Shown piece by piece: positions 1 through 5,017 of a stretch of DNA of 5,017 bases. The DNA lies in NCBI GenBank assembly GCA_024464195.1, contig JANHAK010000109.1:1-5017 (forward strand), written 5' to 3'. The stretch comes from Methanomassiliicoccales archaeon. GTDB lineage: Archaea > Thermoplasmatota > Thermoplasmata > Methanomassiliicoccales > JACIVX01. Position numbers and translations under genes: made by a program. The notes below the pieces were generated by a model. It saw nothing but the letters and a program-made list of their open reading frames with translations, did not search any database and had not been told where the DNA came from. The stretch's first letter is position 1; every line of letters begins with the position of its first letter.

Positions 1-800
1 CCAAATTTGACAAGTTTGAGGTTGATCATCGATGCACAATCGTCTTTGATGATCCGATTCACATCATCCAGCGTTTTGGCAGATTCATCAGCCATGATCG
101 GGATCGATGAAATCGAAGAAAGCTTTCTCATCGACTCGAGATCGCTTGCTAAAACTGGCTGTTCGACGAATTCGATATTTAGGGAAGCAAGCTCTTCGAC
201 GAATCGTTTCGCTTCTTCAAAGGTATACCCTTGATTGCAATCAACCCTCAGCCTGATTTTCGAGCCTACGACATCCCTAATTCCCCTAACCCGACGAATA
301 TCTCCATTGACATCCAACCCCGTTTTTATCTTAAGAACACGAAAGCCCGACTTGACAGCGACTGTCGCTTTCTGAATAGATGTCTCGAGATCCTCTATGC
401 CAATCGTCAACGAAGTTTCGATGCAATCGCGCGTTCGGCCAAGCATCTCACAGACCTCAAGCCCTTCTGATTTTCCAATGAGGTCGTAAATTGCGAGATC
501 GATACCACATTCAACCGCGGGATTCCCTGGGATTTTTTCGCGTAGGATTCCATGAATTTCATCGATATTCTTGGCATCGCGACCGATGAGCATGCCTCGA
601 ATTTTCAAAATCGAATGTACAATTGATTCCGCTGATTCCCCCGTGACAGAATTTGGCACGGCAACGCCTATGCCATCAATGTCATCAGCACGAATTCTGA
701 TGAGAAAGTTAATTGCGTCTTTTGAAACGCCCGTCGCGATTCGAAAGGGTTCCTTCCTTTCGAGAACAATTTTTTTGAAATCAATAGACTCAATTTTCAT
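1..800 (-). CDS. Dipeptide epimerase-like enolase-superfamily enzyme, C-terminus off left edge
   Basis: The start ATG is at 800-798, and 266 complete codons run to the left edge without a stop. About a quarter of a typical 350-370 aa family member is missing. The N-terminal capping domain (about 1-125) begins MKIESIDF, carries EPFRIATG, and has SVTGES near residue 51. The barrel shows the muconate-lactonizing-enzyme/dipeptide-epimerase active site: acid/base Lys157 and Lys159 in LKIKTG, metal ligands Asp187 (VDCNQ), Glu213 (VEQP) and Asp238 (ADES), and the second catalytic lysine Lys262 in NLKL. Family members epimerise L-Ala-D/L-Glu or other dipeptides in the cytosol using Mg2+; some relatives act on N-acyl amino acids (DgcA-type racemases, o-succinylbenzoate synthases). 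Exact substrate cannot be read from the sequence. The usual GxGEA of the cap reads GIGVA (43-47), a change outside the catalytic set. The gene follows the DUF89 gene by 26 bp and is probably co-transcribed. Fold assignment is firm; dipeptide specificity is inference. Confidence 0.9.
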   Translation of the reverse strand, partial: MKIESIDFKKIVLERKEPFRIATGVSKDAINFLIRIRADDIDGIGVAVPNSVTGESAESIVHSILKIRGMLIGRDAKNIDEIHGILREKIPGNPAVECGIDLAIYDLIGKSEGLEVCEMLGRTRDCIETSLTIGIEDLETSIQKATVAVKSGFRVLKIKTGLDVNGDIRRVRGIRDVVGSKIRLRVDCNQGYTFEEAKRFVEELASLNIEFVEQPVLASDLESMRKLSSISSIPIMADESAKTLDDVNRIIKDDCASMINLKLVKF

Positions 801-807
801 GACTTAA

Positions 808-811
808 CACC
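808..811 (-). promoter_or_regulatory. Shine-Dalgarno for the epimerase gene
   Basis: GGTG lies seven bases upstream of the ATG at 800, inside the 26-bp gap after the DUF89 stop. It matches the GGAGGTGAT-type archaeal ribosome binding site and supports this start. It also fits an internal gene of an operon, because such genes cannot be leaderless. Confidence 0.55.
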
Positions 812-826
812 GAACAGCATCGATTA

Positions 827-1690
827 TCATTCAATGACCTTCACGACGTTGTCATTAATTTTCGCGCCAATGGCCCTCGCAACCGGCCTACATTTCGCTC
901 GGAGGATATACGCAACCGGCTTGAATGCGTGATCTGAAAGTGCTTCGAAGTTTGCCATCCCCTTCGAAACGATGAGGTCTGCATCTTCGAATTTTTTCCT
1001 AAGATCGACAGACATTCTGGAAACGTCGATGCCAATGGCAAACATGCCCGTTGTGTCCAGATCGTCAACGAGGGAGGCGACTGAAGTCTCAATCGCATCT
1101 TCTTGCGTCGCATCGGTAAGGATCGGTTCCCCCTTAACAACACCTGTCACCTTCACTCCAAAAGACTTAATTTGCTCGATCAGTAACTTATCGATAACGA
1201 TTTCTCCGCAATTGTCGAAAAGATAAACTACGTTGTCGGCGTCCTCAAGAATCCTTTTCATTCTGGGGGTGTCATCGAGATCTAGTCCTTGTGCAATGAT
1301 CGATTCAAATGCATTCGAAAACAACTCAGGTCCTTCTACCGACGCACGAATGCCAAAATCAAGGACATTGCCGGCAATTGAACACAAACAGGCGGCTTTC
1401 AATCGATCGCTAGCAGAATACACATAAGATCGCGCTCTCTCGAAAATTGAAATTGCCGCCAAATTACTTTTTTTCTTGAGATCTATATATGGATCAGGGC
1501 AAAGAAGTTCGTATGCTCGCCTATGCACATGAGTCGCCACCTCCGCTGAATTCACACCGATCTTGAATTTCTCGCAGAGAATCTTCAAGCACTCCACCAT
1601 CACCTCTTCTTTTCGTTCAGGAGCACAAAGGCGAGTTTCGTATAGCACGCGACCGAGCAGGCAGGGCACACATTCCGCATCCATTTGCAT
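827..1690 (-). CDS. DUF89/ARMT1-like metal-dependent phosphatase
   Basis: This is a complete 287-aa protein of the DUF89 (damage-control phosphatase, ARMT1-like) family, similar in length to the compact archaeal members. It opens MQMDAECVPCLLGR, with a Cys7-x-x-Cys10 pair characteristic of the archaeal/bacterial subfamily. A helical N-terminal domain follows, then GNVLDFG (107-113; Asn108, Asp111), the conserved metal-site stretch YLFDNCGE (156-163; Asp159, Asn160, Glu163), VVKGEPILTDAT (184-195; Lys186, Asp193) and VSKGMANFEAL (241-251; Lys243, Asn247). Family members hydrolyse phosphate esters with a divalent metal and are thought to clear damaged or side-product phosphometabolites; the true substrate of archaeal members is not established. 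The cytosolic location is inferred from the lack of a signal peptide or membrane segment. ATG at 1690 was chosen because the family starts a few residues before the CxxC; Met3 is also possible. No Shine-Dalgarno precedes it, so a leaderless transcript is likely. It is the first gene of an operon with the downstream epimerase. Confidence 0.92.
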   Translation of the reverse strand: MQMDAECVPCLLGRVLYETRLCAPERKEEVMVECLKILCEKFKIGVNSAEVATHVHRRAYELLCPDPYIDLKKKSNLAAISIFERARSYVYSASDRLKAACLCSIAGNVLDFGIRASVEGPELFSNAFESIIAQGLDLDDTPRMKRILEDADNVVYLFDNCGEIVIDKLLIEQIKSFGVKVTGVVKGEPILTDATQEDAIETSVASLVDDLDTTGMFAIGIDVSRMSVDLRKKFEDADLIVSKGMANFEALSDHAFKPVAYILRAKCRPVARAIGAKINDNVVKVIE

Positions 1691-1712
1691 GTTGGGGACT
1701 CATGTTTTACCC

Positions 1713-1728
1713 CTGCATTAATCCTTTG
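1713..1728 (-). promoter_or_regulatory. Candidate promoter for the DUF89-epimerase operon
   Basis: On the minus strand, GCAAAGGATTAATGCA holds an AT-rich TATA-like core (ATTAAT) preceded by a purine-rich BRE-like CAAAGG. The core lies about 28 bases before the ATG at 1690. Archaeal transcription usually starts 24-30 bases after the TATA centre, so the transcript could begin at or very near the start codon. That agrees with the absence of a ribosome binding site. The match to consensus is weak. Confidence 0.35.
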
Positions 1729-1774
1729 CGTCTAGAATCGAAATTTCTTGTTGATTGAGAAGAGCCAGAAGTTA

Positions 1775-1788
1775 GGAAGGTTTAAGAC
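1775..1788 (+). promoter_or_regulatory. Candidate promoter for the CDC48 gene
   Basis: GGAAGGTTTAAGAC contains a TATA-like TTTAAG with purine-rich BRE-like bases before it. Initiation about 26 bases downstream, near 1808, would leave a leader of about 20 bases containing the G-rich ribosome binding site. An alternative AT-rich element, CGAAATTTCTTG at 1739-1750, would give a longer leader of roughly 60 bases. Neither is a strong consensus match. Confidence 0.35.
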
Positions 1789-1816
1789 TCGCTGAAACAT
1801 TGTGCAGTCAAAGGAC

Positions 1817-1824
1817 GTGGGGGT
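1817..1824 (+). promoter_or_regulatory. Shine-Dalgarno for the CDC48 gene
   Basis: GTGGGGGT ends three bases before the ATG at 1828. It is G-rich but not a perfect GGAGGTGA match. It supports ATG 1828 as the start, which also puts the N-terminal barrel at the usual distance from the first residue. Confidence 0.45.
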
Positions 1825-1827
1825 AAT

Positions 1828-4026
1828 ATGCCAGAGTCTGTAACCCTGAGGGTGGCCCGTGCACAGCATCAATCGGAAGTCGGACTCGGAAGGGCAAGAA
1901 TCGACGCGAAGACAAGAAAAGACCTGGGCGTTGAGGTCGGAGACGTGGTCGAGATTGTCGGAAAGAAGAAGACTGTCGCGAAAGTGTTCAGGGCGTCTCA
2001 GGAAGATGAAGGAAAGGGCATCATTCGCATCGATGGCATGATCAGATCGAACGCTGGCGTCTCGATTGGGGAGAAGGTCACGGTCTCGAGAGCGGATCCG
2101 CAACCAGCGTCAAAGGTCGTTGTCGCACCGAAAATCCCTCAAGGGAAAAAGGTCAGATTCGGCCAGGGTGTTGAAGAGCTTTTCAGAAAGGGATTAATTA
2201 ACAGACCACTCATCAAGGGCGACGAGATCATCATCCCGAACATCGCACTGATGGGTGGATTCCTGCCGTTCATCGTCGTCAATACGCAACCGGCAGGTGT
2301 GGTTATCGTAGGGGAGCACACTGAACTTTCAGTAAAAACAGAGCCTGTTGAAACGACAGAAGTCGTAACACCATCTGTCACATACGATGACATTGGTGGC
2401 CTCGAGTATGAATTACAAAGAGTCCGCGAAATGATTGAATTGCCCCTGAAGCATCCCGAACTTTTTGACCGCCTTGGCATCGATCCCCCAAAAGGCGTCT
2501 TGCTTTTCGGTCCGCCAGGGACGGGAAAGACGCTGATCGCTAAAGCGGTCGCGAACGAAGCTGGCGCAAACTTTTACGCAATCCAGGGTCCCGAAATCAT
2601 GAGCAAGTACTACGGCCAGAGTGAGCAGAAACTACGCGAAAAATTCGAGGAGGCGGAAAAAAATGCGCCGTCAATCATTTTCATCGATGAGATCGACTCG
2701 ATTGCGCCGAAACGTGAGGAAGTTCAGGGCGAAGTGGAGAGGAGAGTTGTTGCTCAGCTGCTGACACTCATGGACGGACTTGGAGGGCGTGGGCAGGTCA
2801 TCGTCATTGGTGCGACGAACCGTGAGGATGCGCTCGATCCCGCGTTGAGAAGACCTGGGCGATTCGATCGAGAGATCGAGATTGGCGTTCCAACTAAAGA
2901 AGGTAGAAAAGAGATACTGCAAATCCACACACGCGGGATGCCGCTTGCGGAGGATGTCGACCTTGATAAATACGCGAGTGTGACGCATGGTTTCGTGGGA
3001 GCGGATCTCGCAGCTCTTGCAAGGGAGGCGGCTATGAAATGCCTCGCGCGATATGTACCCGAACTCGATCTCGACAAGCCCGTTCCGCCAGAATTGCTTG
3101 AAAAGATGAAGGTGACCGCAAGAGACTTCGACGACGCGCTCAAAGAAGTTGAGCCTAGCGCAATGAGAGAAGTGCTCATCGAAATCCCAAAGGTTAAATG
3201 GGACGACATTGGCGGACTCGAAGATGTGAAACAGAAATTAAAAGAGATGGTCGAGATGCCCCTCGAGAACCCTGAGTCTTTCCGTAGAATGGGCATTAGG
3301 CCACCAAAAGGAATTCTCCTTTATGGCCCGCCCGGTACTGGGAAAACTTTAATCGCCAAAGCTGTCGCGACCGAGTCGAAGGCGAACTTTATCTCGATTA
3401 AAGGGCCAGAGATCATGAGTAAGTGGGTCGGAGAGAGCGAAAAGGCAGTTCGGCAAATTTTCAAACGTGCGAAGCAGGTTGCTCCCTCAATCGTTTTCCT
3501 TGATGAGATCGATGCAATCGCGCCAAAGCGGGGCCTTAGCGGTGACACGAAGGTTGTCGAGCGGGTTGTCAACCAGCTGCTAACAAGTATGGACGGACTT
3601 GAGAGTCTCGATCGGGTCACTGTCATCGCCGCAACTAACCGGCCGGACATCGTCGATCCTGCAATTCTCAGACCAGGACGGTTCGACCGCCTTGTTCTGA
3701 TACCAGTGCCTGATCTAGAAGCGAGAATTGCGATTTTAAGAATTCATACGCGATCGATGCCGTTAAAAGACGTTGATATCGCGTCGATTGCCGCGCGAAC
3801 AGAGGGATACGTGGGAGCGGACCTAGAGAATCTTTGCAGGGAGGCTGCGATGAATGCGTTAAGAGAAAATAGGGATGCGTGCCAGGTCGAAATGCGTCAT
3901 TTCGAAGCGGCGCTCAAGATTGTTCGACCGTCAACAGATAGGGATATCATGAAACAGTACGAGAGCATTGGCCATACGCTTCAAAAGGCAAAGACAGGCT
4001 GGGAAGAACTCGGCGCTTATAGGTGA
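1828..4026 (+). CDS. CDC48/VCP (VAT-like) AAA+ unfoldase
   Basis: This 732-aa protein is a full-length archaeal CDC48, a homohexameric ATP-driven protein unfoldase of the cytosol that pulls substrates through its central pore. The N-domain (about 1-185) has the double-psi barrel (LRVARA, IVRID-like GIIRIDG at 64-70) and a second beta subdomain. Ring D1 has Walker A GPPGTGKT (228-235), pore loop KYYG (260-263), Walker B IIFIDE (283-288), sensor Asn331 and probable arginine fingers Arg342/Arg345. Ring D2 has Walker A GPPGTGKT (500-507), pore loop KWVG (532-535), Walker B IVFLDE (555-560), sensor Asn604 and Arg615/Arg618. Both rings therefore look catalytically competent, and both pore loops carry aromatic residues, as in Thermoplasma VAT; eukaryotic p97 lacks one in D1. 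The C-terminal tail ends Ala-Tyr-Arg, an HbYX-like motif for docking on the 20S proteasome. The gene stands alone on its strand, between a divergent operon and a convergent one. Both halves are related by the ancient AAA duplication, so D1 and D2 also align at the DNA level. Confidence 0.98.
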   Translation: MPESVTLRVARAQHQSEVGLGRARIDAKTRKDLGVEVGDVVEIVGKKKTVAKVFRASQEDEGKGIIRIDGMIRSNAGVSIGEKVTVSRADPQPASKVVVAPKIPQGKKVRFGQGVEELFRKGLINRPLIKGDEIIIPNIALMGGFLPFIVVNTQPAGVVIVGEHTELSVKTEPVETTEVVTPSVTYDDIGGLEYELQRVREMIELPLKHPELFDRLGIDPPKGVLLFGPPGTGKTLIAKAVANEAGANFYAIQGPEIMSKYYGQSEQKLREKFEEAEKNAPSIIFIDEIDSIAPKREEVQGEVERRVVAQLLTLMDGLGGRGQVIVIGATNREDALDPALRRPGRFDREIEIGVPTKEGRKEILQIHTRGMPLAEDVDLDKYASVTHGFVGADLAALAREAAMKCLARYVPELDLDKPVPPELLEKMKVTARDFDDALKEVEPSAMREVLIEIPKVKWDDIGGLEDVKQKLKEMVEMPLENPESFRRMGIRPPKGILLYGPPGTGKTLIAKAVATESKANFISIKGPEIMSKWVGESEKAVRQIFKRAKQVAPSIVFLDEIDAIAPKRGLSGDTKVVERVVNQLLTSMDGLESLDRVTVIAATNRPDIVDPAILRPGRFDRLVLIPVPDLEARIAILRIHTRSMPLKDVDIASIAARTEGYVGADLENLCREAAMNALRENRDACQVEMRHFEAALKIVRPSTDRDIMKQYESIGHTLQKAKTGWEELGAYR

Positions 4027-4050
4027 ACACTGGTTCCCAACATTTAAAGA

Positions 4051-4488
4051 TCACAAGAGCATCTTTTCCATTCTTAATCCGTTGACACCCTTACGGTAAT
4101 AATCCTCGAGCGTTCTGACTGCCTCAAATCCAAATGATCGATATAAGGCAATTGCATCAGAATTCGATTCACTGACTTCTAGCGTCATCTTCGTGCACTT
4201 TCGTTCCTTGGCTAGTTTTTCCGCGGCACGCATCAACGCCGCTCCTATGCCCTTTTTACGATATGCGGGGTGAACGCAGATCGAATAAACACGAGCTGCC
4301 GATGTATCATTTCTAAAGAGAAGGAGAATATAACCACGGATTCCGCCATCCTCATAAACCAGCGTTGCTGATTTTGCCTTCTTAACGAGGTAAGCGATTC
4401 GCCGGTGCGAAAAGGCATCGTCAACGAATGACTCGTCCTCGAGTCGCTGAATCTCGGGAATATCCTGATAGGACGCTGTTCTGATCAA
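4051..4488 (-). CDS. RimI-like GNAT family N-acetyltransferase
   Basis: This complete 145-aa single-domain GNAT transfers an acetyl group from acetyl-CoA to an amine. It opens IRTASYQDIPEIQRLEDESF, the usual beta1-alpha1 of the fold. The acetyl-CoA pyrophosphate-binding motif A is present as VHPAYRKKGIGAALM (72-86; Arg77-x-x-Gly80-x-Gly82). Motif B follows as LEVSESNSDAIALYRSFGF (103-121; Asn109, Tyr116), and the C-terminal strand holds EDYYRKG (128-134), reminiscent of RimI and archaeal N-terminal acetyltransferases (COG0456). The start is TTG at 4488, supported by a GGTGA site seven bases upstream and by the family's usual MIR.A..DI opening. It lies three bases after the TAG stop of the ATP-grasp gene, in the same frame, so translation is probably coupled. 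Its substrate may be the N-terminus of a protein, as for RimI, or an amino acid or peptide handled by the partner ligase; the context favours considering the latter. It converges on CDC48, with 24 bp between the two stops. Confidence 0.92.
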   Translation of the reverse strand: MIRTASYQDIPEIQRLEDESFVDDAFSHRRIAYLVKKAKSATLVYEDGGIRGYILLLFRNDTSAARVYSICVHPAYRKKGIGAALMRAAEKLAKERKCTKMTLEVSESNSDAIALYRSFGFEAVRTLEDYYRKGVNGLRMEKMLL

Positions 4489-4491
4489 CTC

Positions 4492-5017
4492 CTACTCACC
4501 AGCTAGGTATCGTATGATTTTATCGTAGACCTCTGGGTTCTTTGCGTCTTCGCCACCCGCATCGATGTTAGGATTGTCGTTGACCTCGATGACCAGGTAT
4601 TCGCCATCGACTTCCTTGATATCAACCCCATAAAGACCTTTGCCGATCGCAGCGGATGCCCTAATACCCGTTTCGATCAGCTCCGAATCAACTTCGTTAA
4701 GGTCCATCGCCTGAATTTTCGCCCACGTCACATGACCGTTCTCCCTATGCTGGATTTTCCAGCTACTTGGTGGCATGATGTACTTGCAGACGAAAAGCAC
4801 TTCTCCGTTCAGCGTTGTAACACGCCAATCGAAGTTAGAAGGGACAAAGCGCTGCGCCACAATCGCGCTCGTTCTTCTGAAATATCTTCTTGCAGTCTCG
4901 CAGAACTCATGCAGATTTTCAACTTTCTCGACATAAGTCGAGAAACTGCTAAACGGTGCTTTCAACACTACTGGATATCCGAGTTCTTCGAAAATCCTTT
5001 GAGCGGTGTCGACATTC
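4492..5017 (-). CDS. RimK-like ATP-grasp ligase, N-terminus off right edge
   Basis: The open frame enters from the right edge and gives 174 residues to a TAG stop at 4494-4492; the true start is outside the window. A GTG at 4968 is only an internal Val (residue 17 of the visible part). Visible parts of the ATP-grasp fold are the nucleotide-binding strand GYPVVLKAPFSS (Lys19), AQRFVPSNFDWRV (54-66) with the acidic/Arg residues of the second half, and the Mg-ATP site GVDIKEVDGEYLVIEVNDN (130-148; Asp132, Glu144, Asn146) followed by PNIDAGGED. The VNDNPNIDAG signature is typical of RimK-type amidoligases, which activate a carboxylate as acyl phosphate and join it to an amino group, making glutamate tails or small peptides. 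Ribosomal S6 modification cannot be inferred. Bacterial homologues often pair with GNAT or glutamate-cysteine-ligase-like partners. Here a GNAT follows three bases downstream in the same frame. Substrate and N-terminal domain are unknown; the family call is firm, the role is inference. Confidence 0.9.
   Translation of the reverse strand, partial: NVDTAQRIFEELGYPVVLKAPFSSFSTYVEKVENLHEFCETARRYFRRTSAIVAQRFVPSNFDWRVTTLNGEVLFVCKYIMPPSSWKIQHRENGHVTWAKIQAMDLNEVDSELIETGIRASAAIGKGLYGVDIKEVDGEYLVIEVNDNPNIDAGGEDAKNPEVYDKIIRYLAGE
4496..4500 (-). promoter_or_regulatory. Shine-Dalgarno for the GNAT gene, inside the ligase 3' end
   Basis: GGTGA, in the last two sense codons of the ATP-grasp gene, stands seven bases before the TTG at 4488. 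It decides the GNAT start and implies that ribosomes finishing the ligase can re-initiate at once. Confidence 0.6.
4924..4945. repeat. Perfect 9-bp inverted repeat with 4-base loop
   Basis: TTTCTCGAC at 4924-4932 and its exact complement GTCGAGAAA at 4937-4945 flank ATAA. The repeat lies inside the ATP-grasp coding region, where it encodes the residues around FSTYVEK. It could fold as an mRNA hairpin, but a repeat of this size is not far from chance expectation in 5 kb, and no T-tract follows that would make it a terminator. Confidence 0.5.

Noticed and set aside
1..150. Dense GATC and TCGA tetramers (five GATC in the first 150 bases)
   Set aside because: Most fall where Ile, Asp, Glu, Arg and Ser codons adjoin (ATC, GAT, GAA, TCG) in coding DNA. 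They look like a codon and dinucleotide preference rather than a clustered site such as an origin.
231..244. 14-bp perfect palindrome TTGATTGCAATCAA
   Set aside because: It lies in the epimerase coding sequence, over the codons for the metal-ligand motif VDCNQ. A palindrome this long is expected about once in a few windows of this size, and it is far from any promoter.
354..369. Short inverted repeats GACAG/CTGTC and AGCGAC/GTCGCT
   Set aside because: Overlapping 5-6 bp arms inside the epimerase gene, with no T-tract and no partner copies. Consistent with chance.
7..807. Three open frames of 75-79 codons on the plus strand
   Set aside because: They lie opposite the epimerase gene, whose translation on the minus strand is a clear enolase-superfamily protein. 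The plus-strand products are Ser-rich with no family signature.
801..820. Seven-codon frame ATGCTGTTC... ending in TGA over the epimerase start
   Set aside because: It overlaps as ATGA with the epimerase start but has no ribosome binding site of its own, and the GGTG inside it serves the epimerase ATG. Probably chance.
841..1427. Frames of 64-100 codons overlapping the DUF89 gene on either strand
   Set aside because: They are out-of-frame or antisense to a full-length, well-conserved DUF89 protein.
2509..3375. Near-repeated DNA blocks around 2509-2560 and 3325-3375
   Set aside because: They are the two Walker A regions of the D1 and D2 rings of CDC48, an ancient domain duplication and not a recent repeat.
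1732..3650. Several minus-strand frames of 105-180 codons opposite CDC48 and its promoter
   Set aside because: CDC48 is unambiguous along its full length. These frames are antisense shadows created by its codon bias, with no ribosome binding site or recognisable domain.

Overview
The window looks like a piece of an archaeal chromosome, most likely a member of the Thermoplasmata (Thermoplasma or Methanomassiliicoccales relatives). The main evidence is a complete two-ring CDC48/VCP AAA+ ATPase that closely resembles Thermoplasma VAT, with an archaeal-type KYYG first-ring pore loop. GGTG-type ribosome binding sites, a TTG start and a probable leaderless gene also fit an archaeon. Placement below the class level is inference. 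I see no mobile element, CRISPR array, tRNA or rRNA.

Left block (1-1690, minus strand): a two-gene operon read right to left. The first gene is a DUF89/ARMT1-like metal-dependent phosphatase with an N-terminal CxxC. It is followed after 26 bp by an enolase-superfamily dipeptide epimerase-like protein that runs off the left edge. The epimerase has no internal stop and keeps every catalytic residue visible in the window.

Middle (1691-4026): a 137-bp divergent intergenic region with a weak promoter candidate on each strand, then the plus-strand CDC48 gene (732 aa). Its last three residues, Ala-Tyr-Arg, resemble the HbYX tail by which proteasomal ATPases dock on the 20S core.

Right block (4051-5017, minus strand, converging on CDC48 with 24 bp between stops): a RimK-like ATP-grasp ligase, cut by the right edge, followed by a RimI-like GNAT acetyltransferase. 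The two are tightly coupled. The ligase ends in TAG, the acetyltransferase starts at TTG three bases later in the same reading frame, and its Shine-Dalgarno lies in the last ligase codons. RimK-like ATP-grasp and GNAT enzymes are known in bacteria as partners or fusions that make acetylated small peptides or modify proteins, so this pair is the best candidate here for an uncharacterised pathway.

No gene-free stretch exceeds 300 bases. The broad theme (dipeptide epimerase, amino-acid ligase, acetyltransferase) hints at unusual peptide or D-amino-acid chemistry, but the two minus-strand blocks are separated by CDC48 and a functional link is speculative.
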